The notes: a model not told the origin generated them from the letters alone. 53,797 nucleotides of DNA from Luteolibacter flavescens (GCF_025950085.1 NZ_JAPDDS010000022.1:1-53797), one strand, 5' to 3'; positions 25,139 through 34,902 are shown, counted from the first letter of the stretch. Numbers and translations: made by a program.

Positions 25139-25266
25139 GCAGTCGGGGTGACTCGGGCGGAATGAATTCCGCGTTCCCAGTGGGGGCGATACGGACGGTG
25201 GTGGTGAGGCGGGCTTTGATGGATGACTCGGGCCGGTCTAATGACCGGCGCTCCCAGGGGGGCACG
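25139..25266 (-). repeat. Fragment of the 506-bp right-edge repeat
   Basis: The reverse complement matches the two hairpins of the units at 52778-53720: GCCGGTC-ATTA-GACCGGC, and GCGGAAT-TC-ATTCCGC preceded by CCCCCACTGGGAAC. The sequence between the hairpins is less conserved. No gene lies in 24397-25334. Confidence 0.75.
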
Positions 25267-25300
25267 AAAAAGCCGCTCCGGCCTGGATGCCGGAGCGGCT
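25266..25300 (-). terminator. Intrinsic terminator of the surface-protein gene
   Basis: 12-bp perfect stem (25271-25282 with 25289-25300), 6-nt loop. A-run on the plus strand at 25267-25270 gives U-run on the minus transcript, 35 bp after the stop. Confidence 0.9.
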
Positions 25301-25334
25301 CGTGGATCCAACCTCGAACCCTATGAGGTGGGAG

Positions 25335-28300
25335 TTACTTCGTCACCGAGAGGCGACCGAAGAGCTTGTTGCCCACGGCAAGCGCGCGCGGGATCTGGAC
25401 GGTGATGTCATCCGCAGCGGTGCCGTTGTCGGCGATCGTGACGATGACGCCATTCGCATCCGTGCCACCGGTGGTGCCGAGGACCACATCGGTCCAGCCG
25501 TTCAGCGTGCTGCCGTACTGGATGGCCTGGCTGGCCACGCTCGTGCTGGCGTCGTCACGACGACGGAAGGTGAGCGTGAGGTAGTTCGCATCCAGGGTGG
25601 AGGCGGGCAGGATGGAGCGGTCGCCGGCGAGCGGGTTGCCATCAAGGAAGAACTCGATGACGTTCGCGATGCCGTCGTGGTCCGGGTCATCGTTCGGGCC
25701 GTTTTCCTTGCCCGGGGTGCCGTCGAGGCCCATGGACGCTGCCCATGCATCGAAGCCAGCGACGCCCTCGATGACGAGGCTGCCGGGGCCGGAGAAGTAG
25801 GCGCCGTAGGTCGGGTGGGTGGTATCGTAGGTGCCCGGGCCGACATTGGTGCCGCCGAGGACGAGGGCGCCGACGACGTCATCCACGTCTGCCGTGAGCT
25901 CCAGCACCGCGCCGGTGGCGATGGTGACGGTGGAGGTATCGGCGAGTGCGGAGGCGGCGAGGACGAGCTTGCCTTCGCTGACGGTCGTGTTGCCGGTGTA
26001 GGCCGTTGCCGCGGTCAGCGTCTGGGTGCCGGTGCCGACCTTCACGAGGGCGAGCGGGGCGGCGGCGCCGTCCCGGATCACGCCGGCGTAGCTGGTGCTG
26101 GCATTGCCGGAGCCCACGGTGATGGTGGCCGGGGTGCTGGCGTGGTAGTTGCCGATGGCACCGCCCGCGCCTGCCAGGCTGGCGAAGCTCTGGTTGTAGC
26201 CGTCGAGCTTCAGGATCGCGCTGTCAACGACGAGCGGGCCGGTGCTGAAGGCCTGCGCCTTGCCCGCGGTGACATATGACGTCGAGGCACCGGTCACCTT
26301 CGTGGAGGCGTAGGTGTTCTGGCCCGGGGTGGTCGGGTTGACGATTACCGTGCCGGTGTTCGCATTGAACTCGGCCTGGTGGTCACCGGTGATCGGACCG
26401 CTGATGGTGAAGTTCGAGTTGAACTGCGCCATGATGGTCGCCGGGGCCGTCAGCGTCACGCTGCCTGACCAGGTGGCCGTGGCATTGCCAGCGAGACGGA
26501 GCGCGCCGGGGAAGCCTGGTTCACCCGATCCCGTGCCGGCGATTTCCACCGGCTGGTTGTAGGGATCGGTGCTGGTGAAGGCCAGAAGCTGCGCTCCGGA
26601 GAGGACCTGCACCTTTGACGCTCCGCCGAAGGAAGCCTCGCCCAGACGGGCGTCCACGCGGCCCTTTTCTACCCGCACGATGCCGGTGAACTCCTCGCTC
26701 AGGGTGAGGTTGCCGGTGACGATGGATTGGGTAGGCGAGATCACGAGATCGCCGGCACCCCGGATGGAGGTGGGCATGGTGCCCGTCGCCGCATTGACCG
26801 CCTGGTTCACCCGCAGGGTGGTTCCGGCAGCCAGATCGAGCTGCATGTTGCCGAAGAGGCCGTTGGAGATCCCGTTGCCGAATTGGACGGTGCCTTCATT
26901 GACTTTGAACTCTCCGCCCGACGTGTTGGTGGCCGGGGTGAGGATCAGGGTGGCCGGGCCGTTCTTGATGAAGGTGCCGTATCCGTCGATCGAGCCCGGG
27001 AAGGTGGTGGTCTCGGCCGGGTGGAAGATCATCGTGCCACTGTTCATCAGGTTGCCGCCGACGCTGCCGCTGACGGTGCCATTGCCGAACTGCATCGTCC
27101 CGTAGTCCACGGTGGTGGTGCCGGTGGTGGGATTCTGCGTGAGCAGGGTCACCTTGCTGCCGCCCAGGTGGCGGATCGGGGCATTGCCGCCGATCGATCC
27201 GGTGCCGCTCAGGGTGTAGTTCTTGCTCTCGTTGGAGAAGGTGACGCTCTGCGGGGTCACGGCGGCATCGAGCACCACGCTGACCTCGGGGCCGCCGGTG
27301 ACGGTGTCGTTGAAGAGCACCACGTCGCCATTGAGATACTTCTCCGTGGCGGAGAGCAGGCTCCAGTTGGTGGTGGTGTTGACGTCCCAGACATTGCCGG
27401 AGTTGCCGCGCCAGACGAGCGGGTTCACGGCGGTGACGCGCAGGGTCAGGGCGTGGTTGACGGTGTCATCCACCAGGTTTGCCACGATGCTGCGCGGCAG
27501 CGTGCCGAGCTGGAAGGCCGACAGTCCTGCGCCACCGATCGAGCCACCTTCCGGGTAGGCGATCAGCGGGAAGTCATTGACGCCGAAAACACCATTGATG
27601 TTCAGAGAGACCGTGCCGGTCGGGTTGAGGCTGTCCGTCGTGTAGATCGCGGGGCTGATGCCGTTGTACACGTCGAGGTTGTTGATGGAGATGCTGGAGC
27701 CACCGGAGAGGTTCAGGTCCTTGATCCGCCATTCCGCGGAGGGGCTTCCATTCACGGCCAGTGCGGCACCGGAGGCCACGTTGACCGGTCCCGGCAGCGA
27801 GTTGCCGGTGGTCACCTGGAGCGTGCCTGCATTGACCTGCGCGCCGCCGAGGGTGGAGGTATTGGCCGCGAGGTTGAGCGTGCCCGCGCCGCTCTTCGTC
27901 AGGACGCCCGTTCCATTGAGCGGGGTCTGGATGCCGACGTTGAAGCCGTTCGTGTCGAAGTTCAGGCCGCCGTCCTGGACGTTCACGTAAACGCGGCCCG
28001 CCACGTTGGTGCTGAGCTTGAAGAAGTCGGGCTGCTCGACGAGCGCCTTGATGGTGCCGCCGTTGGCATTGACCATGTTCTTCGCGGCGGTCGAGGTGTC
28101 GCTGCCCTTGACGATGTATTGGGTCGAGAGGGTGCCGCCGTTCAGGTTCAGCGAGCCGATGATGCCGGACTGGGCGGTATTGTCATCGCGGCCGATAGTG
28201 ATGAAATCACTGACCGTGAGCGAAGAGGTGCCGCCCATGGTGAAGGAGGCCTCGGCAGCAGGCACCGGCGGCTCGGAGGTGGTGTTCGCGCCGCGGCCGA

Positions 28301-29513
28301 TGTGAGCGACGGTGAGTTCCTTCAGGGTCAGCGCGGCATTGTCCGTGAGCGAGATGCTCGAGACGCCGCCATTCGCGTTGCCGCCGAAGTCACCGGTCTT
28401 CCACTTGGAAGTCGGTGCGGAGAAAACGCTGTTGCCGGAGAGGCTGACGGTGGCATTGCCATTCGAGCCGCCACCGATGACGTGGGTGCCCGGGGTCGTC
28501 ACGTTGACGGTGCCGCCGGTCATGGCGAGCGTGCCGGTGGTGCCCACGATGCCGACGTTGATGGTGCCGGCGAGGTTGAGTTCGCCGCCGCTCATCTGGA
28601 GCAGGCCGGCATCGGCGTAGCCGACGCGGACATTCGTGCCGCCGGTGATATTGAGCGTGCCGCCGCTGATGGAGAGGCGGTTGTTGTTCGCGCCCGATGC
28701 CGTGGTGCCGAGGTTCGTGGTGCCGAAGCCCAGGCGGACCTCGTTGTACTTGTCGAAGGTGACGTTGCCGCCTTCCAGCAGGATGGCGGAGTTCCGCGAG
28801 ACCAGGATGTCCGAAGCGGCGGTCGCGTGGGTCTTCGTGAAGGTGGCCGTGCCGCTGGTGATGCGGAAGGTGTCACCGGTGACGCCGGATGCGACCAAGT
28901 TCTCGCCACCCTTGCCGAACCAGACGCTGCGCAGACGGCGGTCGTCGGCGGAGGAGTTTCCGGTGGCGGTGGAGATGACGTTCATCGTGCCACCTGCGAG
29001 ATTGTAGGTGGAGCCGAGGGCGCCTCCGCCGTCGGAGATGAAGAAGCCGCGGGTGGTGGTGGAATTGAGGGTTCCTCCCGTGTGGTTGAAAACTCCGGTC
29101 GTGGACGGATTGGCCACGATGAAGTATTCACCGGTCTGGTTGAGCTGGCCGCCGCTCAGGTTGAAGACGCCGTTGTTCAGGAAACGGCCCGATCCCGTGA
29201 TCACATTGACGATGCCGGTGCCGGAGATCGTGGTGGTGCCGGCGCCCTGGCGGCTCCAGTTGCCGGCGGGGACGTTGGTCGGATTCGGCGTGCTGGTGTC
29301 GATGAGGATATTATCCGCGACGCCGGGTGCGGCGGTGGCGGGTGCGCCTGCGACATTCCAGTTGGCAGGCAAGTTGGAGACATTGCTCGTGGCACCGGTC
29401 CACGTGTAGTCCAGGGCGTGGAGGCTGGTGGTGGTGGCGAGGCACCCCGCGAGGGAGGCGACGTACAGCGGGAGACGGCTATCTGTGGTGGATAGAGGCA
29501 ATCTTGATTTCAT
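25335..29513 (-). CDS. Giant autotransporter-type beta-strand-repeat surface protein
   Basis: 1,392 residues with a signal-like N-terminus (LYVASLAGCLATTTSLHALDYTWTG, about 14-38). The bulk is Gly/Thr/Ser/Asn-rich repeats of the autotransporter-associated beta-strand kind (LNISGGTLN, TMNVIST, LSGGQLNQTG, GAGTLNLAANTSTLGG), expected to form a long beta-helix. No outer-membrane beta-barrel is visible at the end. Instead the last 139 residues (from W1257) hold a DPDHDGIANVIEFFLDG Ca-binding-like motif and a short beta module, resembling the protease C-terminus at 12286-15726. The ATG at 29513 is preferred to one at 29594 because it sits just before the signal segment. The gene starts 167 bp after the FecR-like gene on the same strand, so it is a plausible target of that sigma/FecR pair. 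Surface adhesion or structure is inferred from architecture. Confidence 0.82.
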   Translation of the reverse strand: MKSRLPLSTTDSRLPLYVASLAGCLATTTSLHALDYTWTGATSNVSNLPANWNVAGAPATAAPGVADNILIDTSTPNPTNVPAGNWSRQGAGTTTISGTGIVNVITGSGRFLNNGVFNLSGGQLNQTGEYFIVANPSTTGVFNHTGGTLNSTTTRGFFISDGGGALGSTYNLAGGTMNVISTATGNSSADDRRLRSVWFGKGGENLVASGVTGDTFRITSGTATFTKTHATAASDILVSRNSAILLEGGNVTFDKYNEVRLGFGTTNLGTTASGANNNRLSISGGTLNITGGTNVRVGYADAGLLQMSGGELNLAGTINVGIVGTTGTLAMTGGTVNVTTPGTHVIGGGSNGNATVSLSGNSVFSAPTSKWKTGDFGGNANGGVSSISLTDNAALTLKELTVAHIGRGANTTSEPPVPAAEASFTMGGTSSLTVSDFITIGRDDNTAQSGIIGSLNLNGGTLSTQYIVKGSDTSTAAKNMVNANGGTIKALVEQPDFFKLSTNVAGRVYVNVQDGGLNFDTNGFNVGIQTPLNGTGVLTKSGAGTLNLAANTSTLGGAQVNAGTLQVTTGNSLPGPVNVASGAALAVNGSPSAEWRIKDLNLSGGSSISINNLDVYNGISPAIYTTDSLNPTGTVSLNINGVFGVNDFPLIAYPEGGSIGGAGLSAFQLGTLPRSIVANLVDDTVNHALTLRVTAVNPLVWRGNSGNVWDVNTTTNWSLLSATEKYLNGDVVLFNDTVTGGPEVSVVLDAAVTPQSVTFSNESKNYTLSGTGSIGGNAPIRHLGGSKVTLLTQNPTTGTTTVDYGTMQFGNGTVSGSVGGNLMNSGTMIFHPAETTTFPGSIDGYGTFIKNGPATLILTPATNTSGGEFKVNEGTVQFGNGISNGLFGNMQLDLAAGTTLRVNQAVNAATGTMPTSIRGAGDLVISPTQSIVTGNLTLSEEFTGIVRVEKGRVDARLGEASFGGASKVQVLSGAQLLAFTSTDPYNQPVEIAGTGSGEPGFPGALRLAGNATATWSGSVTLTAPATIMAQFNSNFTISGPITGDHQAEFNANTGTVIVNPTTPGQNTYASTKVTGASTSYVTAGKAQAFSTGPLVVDSAILKLDGYNQSFASLAGAGGAIGNYHASTPATITVGSGNASTSYAGVIRDGAAAPLALVKVGTGTQTLTAATAYTGNTTVSEGKLVLAASALADTSTVTIATGAVLELTADVDDVVGALVLGGTNVGPGTYDTTHPTYGAYFSGPGSLVIEGVAGFDAWAASMGLDGTPGKENGPNDDPDHDGIANVIEFFLDGNPLAGDRSILPASTLDANYLTLTFRRRDDASTSVASQAIQYGSTLNGWTDVVLGTTGGTDANGVIVTIADNGTAADDITVQIPRALAVGNKLFGRLSVTK

Positions 29514-29680
29514 GGGCTCGAGGTCACAATGGCAGGTTGCTCCGCCGGGCAGGTGCTCCGGCGCTAGCGACACGTCCCGTGAAGGCCCGACCACGGCCGG
29601 ACCCTCAAAGTGCGCGCCGTTCCATGCCCCCCGTTTCCCTAGGGTTTAAAAAATCGTCCCTTTGTTAGGTGACGGAGATG

Positions 29681-31093
29681 TCACTCTGCACGAGTCACAG
29701 GTGCTTTAAGCAGCGATGTGCCGATTTTCCGGAAGGCCAGATCGCCTCCCGTGCGGTTGCTGACCAGCAGGCCCTTCACCGGGGCCGGGTGCTTCAGCCA
29801 GATGCTGGCGATCACGGGTGCCTGGGCGGTGCCGCCATCGTGCATCGTGACCCGGCCATCCATGCCGTAGCAGACCGTGAGCTGGTGATCCCACAGGGCG
29901 CAGACCGGAGTGGGTGGGGAAATCACCCCGCCGCCCCTGAGCTGCCACCGGTGGGTATTCATCGCCTCGGCCACGAGGCTGAAGATTTCATTTCCCTCGG
30001 GATCCACGATGGCGATCGACTCGAAGCCATCCATCCGCTGCACCTTGTCGTAGGTCCAGACGGGAGGCCTGAGCAGGAAGGAGAAGACGTAAACCGAGCC
30101 CGTGCCGCCCGGATCATGCGGCGCGAGCGGTGCGAGCAGGCGACGGGCACCGCCGGAGGTATCGAGGCCCATCTTGATGACGGTGGGCGTCTTCGTCTCC
30201 TCGAGCACCTGCCACTTTTCCCCGAGTTCCGGGGTGTGCTCCGAGAGCAGGGTGCCCTCGGGCGACTCGAAATCATCGCGGAAGAGCGCCAGCTCCTCGG
30301 GAAGCCCGGAGCGGAAGGGGATGAAGGGCCGGGCGGTGGGGGTGAGCGTGCCGTCGCCCTCCAGCCGGATCGCTTCTCCGGAGCTGATCTTCGTGGTGCC
30401 GTTGCTGCCGTGCGGGCGGAGCTCCACGCTTCCGGAATTCACCTCCACCAGTGCTGCCTGGTCCGGGAGAATCTGGCAGATGAATTGGCCATCCGTGCCG
30501 CGGATCTCGCCGCCGGGTGCCTCCACCTTGAAAGTGCGACCGCCGGGGGTGACCTGGAATGACCCGCGGCCATCGAAAAGCCGGATGTCTCCTTGGGTAT
30601 TCACCAGCTCGATGGCGGCGGGGCCCTCGAAGTGCGCGAGCACGCCCTTCCCGAGCTGGATGGCGGCGGTGCCACGCTCGAGGCGGAGAAGTTCGCCGGG
30701 TGACCACCGGTCGCGATTCTCGCGCTGGGCGATGGTGATGCGGCTGTCCGCGCTGGCGGTGATCGGCGGGCTGGCCACGAGATTTCCTGCGGGGGCCGGG
30801 CGATTCGCGATCCAGAATCCGGCGGTGACCACGGCGGCGAGCGCTGCCACGGCGGCGGCCACTTTCCCAAAGGGGCTGGACTTCTGCTTCGGACGGGCCG
30901 TGAGGGAGCCGGGGGCGAAGGCACCGCGGGCGTCCTCACGCTCGCCCAGGAGCTGGTCCAGCAGCATCAGGTCATAGCAGGCCTCGCGCGCGGCGGGGTC
31001 CTCGGTCAGCAGGGTGCGCAGGGCCTCCTCATCCTCGGGCGAGAGGTCGCCTTCGATCCACGCATTCACCAGTTGGTCCGCCTTCGATCTCAT
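29681..31093 (-). CDS. FecR-domain membrane protein with LamG-like C-terminus
   Basis: 470 residues. The N-terminal cytosolic part (about 1-75) is an anti-sigma-like helical region (LVNAWIEGDLSPEDEEALRT). One membrane segment lies at about 78-97 (VAAAVAALAAVVTAGFWIA). A FecR-type beta domain follows at about 110-235 (LERGTAAIQLGKG, then FKVEAPGGEIRGTDGQF). The remaining 220 residues resemble a concanavalin/LamG-like fold. Its start overlaps the sigma-factor stop (ATGA at 31090-31093), so the two are translationally coupled, as expected for a sigma/anti-sigma pair. It would hold the sigma factor and respond to an envelope signal; this is inference from family and arrangement. Confidence 0.85.
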   Translation of the reverse strand: MRSKADQLVNAWIEGDLSPEDEEALRTLLTEDPAAREACYDLMLLDQLLGEREDARGAFAPGSLTARPKQKSSPFGKVAAAVAALAAVVTAGFWIANRPAPAGNLVASPPITASADSRITIAQRENRDRWSPGELLRLERGTAAIQLGKGVLAHFEGPAAIELVNTQGDIRLFDGRGSFQVTPGGRTFKVEAPGGEIRGTDGQFICQILPDQAALVEVNSGSVELRPHGSNGTTKISSGEAIRLEGDGTLTPTARPFIPFRSGLPEELALFRDDFESPEGTLLSEHTPELGEKWQVLEETKTPTVIKMGLDTSGGARRLLAPLAPHDPGGTGSVYVFSFLLRPPVWTYDKVQRMDGFESIAIVDPEGNEIFSLVAEAMNTHRWQLRGGGVISPPTPVCALWDHQLTVCYGMDGRVTMHDGGTAQAPVIASIWLKHPAPVKGLLVSNRTGGDLAFRKIGTSLLKAPVTRAE

Positions 31094-31626
31094 TCGTGTG
31101 CTTCCAGAAGTCGTTGACGCACGCACTGCCGGAGTGCGGTGCGGAGTTGGAACAGCCTGGCCTTCAATGTGCCGACGCTGCGGTTGGTGGATTTCGCGTG
31201 GACCTCCAGCGAGCCCTCGGACCAGTAGCGGTGCCGGATGAGCTCCAGGTCCTTCGCGCTCAGGCGCTCCATGCAGCGGGCGAGGGCCACCCGGCGCTCG
31301 GGCAGCTCGTCCACGGCGGCGGGTAGCTCGGTCGCGAAGCGCTCCAGCAGGCCGTCATCGAGCGGCAGGTGCTGCCGGCGTCTCAGCTTGCGGAGGTGGG
31401 ACTTCACCTCGAAGTCCGCCACGCGGTAGGCCCAGTTCCGGAAATTCGTCCCCGGAGTGAAGTCATCCCGCTTTCGCCACAGGGTGATATTCACGGCCTG
31501 CCGGATGTCCTCCGCGAGGTGGGCATCCCCACACAGCATCCTGATGAAAACGAACAAGTCGGCCTGGCAATTCGTCATCGAAGTGACGAATTCCTCCAGG
31601 TCCCGGGCATCTTGACGTTGATCCAC
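31090..31626 (-). CDS. ECF-type RNA polymerase sigma factor
   Basis: 178 residues. Region 2 is seen in the first half (LFVFIRMLCGDAHLAEDIRQ and VNITLWRKRDDF, with the -10 recognition helix). Region 4 is at the end (ERLSAKDLELIRHRYWSEGS, then SVGTLKARLFQLRTALRQCV). Such proteins redirect RNA polymerase to a small regulon. I chose the GTG at 31626 because AGGA lies 7 bp before it and family-like sequence starts there. An ATG at 31743 would prepend a basic, unrelated stretch. The response-regulator gene ends 127 bp upstream on the same strand. Confidence 0.9.
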   Translation of the reverse strand: MDQRQDARDLEEFVTSMTNCQADLFVFIRMLCGDAHLAEDIRQAVNITLWRKRDDFTPGTNFRNWAYRVADFEVKSHLRKLRRRQHLPLDDGLLERFATELPAAVDELPERRVALARCMERLSAKDLELIRHRYWSEGSLEVHAKSTNRSVGTLKARLFQLRTALRQCVRQRLLEAHE

Positions 31627-31753
31627 CTTTGTTCCTACGACTTTGGTTCGCGGCAGGTTTAAGCGAAGTTCGCCAGCGGTCGCGAATTTTTTCCGCCGCT
31701 TGCCATTCCGCCGCACGCCGGTGGTGCGAGGGGCGGCTGCCACGTCCTATTTC

Positions 31754-32383
31754 CTATTCCTTGCTGCTCAGCGCCTCCACGGCCAGCAGGCAGGCGGCGG
31801 TGCGGGTCTCCACATTCAGCGCGGTGAAGATCTCCAGGACGTGCTTTTTCACCGTGCTCTCGCTGATGCCGAGGATGGTGGCGATGTCGCCATTCGTCTT
31901 TCCCTGCGCGAGCCATAGCAGGGTCTCCGCGACGCGCGGGGTGAGGTCGTAGGCCGTTTCAAGCGGCGCGGAGGAGCTGAAGTCGGGGTCGAAGGTGGCG
32001 ACCGCCGTCTGCCCGGCGCGTGTGAGGCGGGAGGAGATGGCGTCCAGCAGGTCGGCCTTGGCGACGGGCTTCGTGAGGTAATCGTCTGCCCCGAGATTCA
32101 TGCCGGAGCGGATGTCCGGCTTCTCGCCCTTCGCCGTCAGGAAGATGAAGGGGGTGGCCCGCGTGGCGGAGTCGGCACGCAGCTCGCGCAGCACGCCGTA
32201 GCCATCCAGCTCCGGCATCATCACGTCGCAGAGGATGAGGTCCGGCTTTTCCCGCAGCGCGGCCTCCACGCCGACGCGGCCGTTTTCCGCGACGACCGGG
32301 TGGTACTGCTCCATCCGCAGGATGGTCGCGAGATTGCGGCGCATCTCGGGCTCGTCTTCGATGATGAGGATCGTCTTTTTCAT
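31754..32383 (-). CDS. Response regulator, REC-LuxR (NarL type)
   Basis: 209 residues. A receiver domain occupies 1-120, with acidic residues E9, D10 and the phosphoacceptor D53 (LILCDVMMPELDGYG), then FLTAKG and the conserved Lys in YLTKPVAK. A LuxR-type helix-turn-helix follows at about 145-205 (LTPRVAETLLWLAQGKTNGD, then ISESTVKKHVLEIFTAL). It should bind DNA when phosphorylated. It starts 5 bp after the histidine-kinase stop, so they form a cognate pair. Confidence 0.95.
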   Translation of the reverse strand: MKKTILIIEDEPEMRRNLATILRMEQYHPVVAENGRVGVEAALREKPDLILCDVMMPELDGYGVLRELRADSATRATPFIFLTAKGEKPDIRSGMNLGADDYLTKPVAKADLLDAISSRLTRAGQTAVATFDPDFSSSAPLETAYDLTPRVAETLLWLAQGKTNGDIATILGISESTVKKHVLEIFTALNVETRTAACLLAVEALSSKE

Positions 32384-32388
32384 ATCGG

Positions 32389-34743
32389 TCAGGCTGGGGA
32401 AAAGGGGATCTGGACGGTGAAGGTGGTGCCGCCATTTTCGGAACTCTCGACGGAGATGGTGCCGCGGTGCAGCTCCACGCTCTGCCTCACGATCACCAGG
32501 CCGAGGCCGGTGCCGGGTGTCTGCCCGACATTCGACCCGCGGCGGAATGCCTCGAAGAGCCCGGGCAAATCCTGCTCCGGGATGCCGATGCCGCGGTCGC
32601 GGACGTGGAAGACGAGCGCGCCATCCTCGCACGCTGCGCGGAAGGTCACCGTGGCCCCGTCGGGGGAATACTTCACGGCATTGCTCAGGAGGTTCAGCAG
32701 GATGTGGCGCAGCAGGCTCTCGTCGGCGAGCGCCTCCGGCGGCAGGGCACGCGTGGAGAAGTCGATGGGGCAGCGCGCGTCGGTGGTGGAGCGGACTTCA
32801 TCCACCATGCGCCGGCACAGCGCGCCGAGGTCGAGCGGGCGGGGGACGAATTCCATGCGTCCGGAATCGAGGCGGCCTAACAGAAGGACATCCTCCATGA
32901 GCCCGGCCATGCGGCGGGAGTTCTTGATGATGGAGACGAGCTGCTCGCGGCGCTCCGCGGGGTCGAGCTGGTCGAGGTAGTCGTCCAGGATCTCCGCGGA
33001 CGATTGGATGATGCCCAGCGGCGTGCGGAACTCGTGCGAGACCATGGAGACGAAGTTGCTCTTGAGCTGGCTCAGCTCGCGCTCGCGCTCCAGCGAGCGC
33101 TTCAGCTCCTCCTCGGCGCGCTTCCGCTCGGACATGTCGATCACCACGGCCTGCATGTAGTTCTTGTCGCCCTGCGGGATGCGGCTCAGCACGACCTCGA
33201 TCCAGATGTCCCGGCCGTCCGCATGGCGGTGGGTCCAGTCAAAGCGCGCGGTGCCGGTGGCGAGGCACTTCGCGATCTCGCGCTTCGCCACCACTTCCGA
33301 GAGCTCGCCATTCGGCTGATACTCCGGCGCCAGCTCCGAGGGATGCCGCCCGATGAAGAAGGATGGCTCCTGGCCAAACATCGCCGCGGCGGCGGGATTC
33401 ACCTCGGAGAAGAACGTGTGCTCATCATGCAGCATCACGCCCTGGCGCGACTCCTCGAAGAGAGTGCGGAATTTCTTCTCCGACGACCGCAGCGCCTCCT
33501 CGGCGCGCTTGCGGATGGAGATGTCCTGCGTGATGCCCCACAGCTCGTACTGGCCGCCCTCGCGCTCGATGAGCATGCCGCTGATGGTGATCTGCACGCG
33601 GTGCCCGTCGCGGTGGACATACTCCTTTTCGAAGGGGCCGAAGTGCCCGTTCACCTTCACCGACTCCAGGATCGCGCTCTCGTCGTTGTTGTACTCCGGC
33701 GGTGTGATGTCCCAGTAGCTCATGCGCTCCACCTCTTCCCGCGTGTAGCCCACGACCTGGGCGAAGGAGGAATTCACCTGGAGGAAATTCCCCTCCCAAT
33801 CGACGCGGGCCATGCCGACGGGCGAGTGCTCGAAGAGCGCCTTGAAGCGCTTCTCGGACTCGCGGAGCTCGGTGGTGCGCTCGGCGAATTTCGACTCAAG
33901 CGATTGGTTCAGCTCCTGGATGGCGATCTCGGCCTGCTTGCGCGCGGTGTCGTCTTCATGGACGCAGACGACCTCGACGAGCTGGCCGGTATCGGGATCG
34001 ACCACCGGGAACATGGTGGAGCCGATCCAGCGGAGGCCCTTGGAAGCGCGGCCCTCGCCCACGCGCATCTCGAAGGGGATGGAGGGAATGCTGACCACCT
34101 CGCCGGCGAAGGCGCGCTCGATGTGCCCGCGCAGTCCCGCGGCGGCGAGCTGGGGATCCTGCAGGATATTGAACTCGCTGAGGTCCGGCACGACCGGCTC
34201 GAAGAGCCTGCGGAAGGCGGCATTCACCCGACGGCTCGCCCCGTCAGGCGCGAAGATCTGGATGCTGATGGGTGCCTGCTCGAAGACGCGGGTCCACCGC
34301 GACTCGGAGACGCGCAGGTCTTCCTCGATGCGCTTGCTGCGCTCGACATTCCGCGTGGTGGTCAGGATGACTTTCCGCCCGTCCGCCTCCAGCACGGTGG
34401 CGACGATGTCCACGCGGGTGATGATGCCGTCGAGCCGCTTCATCAGCCAGTCGAAGCGGTGGCTGCCCTTCTCAAGAGTGAGCCGCGTGTGGTCCACCAC
34501 GGCCTCGGTGGAGAGCTGGCCATCCGACTGATACTCGGGCGCGAGCGACGGCGGCGAAAGCCCGAGCGCCTCCAGCCGGTCCTTTGCCCCGATCGCCTCG
34601 GCGGATGCGTCGTTGCAATCGATGAAGCGGCCGGTCTCCGGGTCGATGAGCGTCATCGCATCCGCACTGCGCTCGAAGAGCACGCGGAACCAATCGCCCC
34701 CCATGGCCGAGGGCGGCAGTGTCTGGCCGGGATGCGATTCCAT
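32389..34743 (-). CDS. Hybrid-free sensor histidine kinase with four PAS domains
   Basis: 784 residues, no membrane segment seen, so probably cytosolic. PAS-like domains lie at about 15-135, 148-275, 300-425 and 425-550. The first and fourth are close relatives (both contain LAPEYQ-x-x-G-x-LS), suggesting internal duplication. A coiled coil links PAS2 to PAS3. The HisKA domain carries H570 (SHEFRTPLG). The ATPase domain has the N box (NLLSNAVKYS), the GIGIPEQDL G1 box and the TPGTGLGLVIV G2 box. The start may be the ATG at 34743 (used) or at 34806 (21 residues longer). The ligand is unknown. The response regulator is the next gene. Confidence 0.93.
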   Translation of the reverse strand: MESHPGQTLPPSAMGGDWFRVLFERSADAMTLIDPETGRFIDCNDASAEAIGAKDRLEALGLSPPSLAPEYQSDGQLSTEAVVDHTRLTLEKGSHRFDWLMKRLDGIITRVDIVATVLEADGRKVILTTTRNVERSKRIEEDLRVSESRWTRVFEQAPISIQIFAPDGASRRVNAAFRRLFEPVVPDLSEFNILQDPQLAAAGLRGHIERAFAGEVVSIPSIPFEMRVGEGRASKGLRWIGSTMFPVVDPDTGQLVEVVCVHEDDTARKQAEIAIQELNQSLESKFAERTTELRESEKRFKALFEHSPVGMARVDWEGNFLQVNSSFAQVVGYTREEVERMSYWDITPPEYNNDESAILESVKVNGHFGPFEKEYVHRDGHRVQITISGMLIEREGGQYELWGITQDISIRKRAEEALRSSEKKFRTLFEESRQGVMLHDEHTFFSEVNPAAAAMFGQEPSFFIGRHPSELAPEYQPNGELSEVVAKREIAKCLATGTARFDWTHRHADGRDIWIEVVLSRIPQGDKNYMQAVVIDMSERKRAEEELKRSLERERELSQLKSNFVSMVSHEFRTPLGIIQSSAEILDDYLDQLDPAERREQLVSIIKNSRRMAGLMEDVLLLGRLDSGRMEFVPRPLDLGALCRRMVDEVRSTTDARCPIDFSTRALPPEALADESLLRHILLNLLSNAVKYSPDGATVTFRAACEDGALVFHVRDRGIGIPEQDLPGLFEAFRRGSNVGQTPGTGLGLVIVRQSVELHRGTISVESSENGGTTFTVQIPFSPA

Positions 34744-34902
34744 GGAGTCTTTATGGGACGGATTCCCATCCTTGTGAAGACAGCGCGATTGCACCTTTCG
34801 GCCCATTTACGCGGTGAAGCCGAAATCGACACCGGCGGCCGGTGCGGCTGGCCTTGCTGATTTGGAGAGACAAGCAATCATCCGCCTGTTAAGTCGGCTG
34901 GC

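Noticed and set aside
26727..29495. Open frame of 922 codons antisense to the surface-protein gene
   Set aside because: A product of the repetitive GC-rich coding strand. It shows no recognisable domain or start signal.
33004..34860. Open frame of 618 codons antisense to the histidine kinase
   Set aside because: The kinase motifs (H570, N and G boxes) establish the minus strand as coding.
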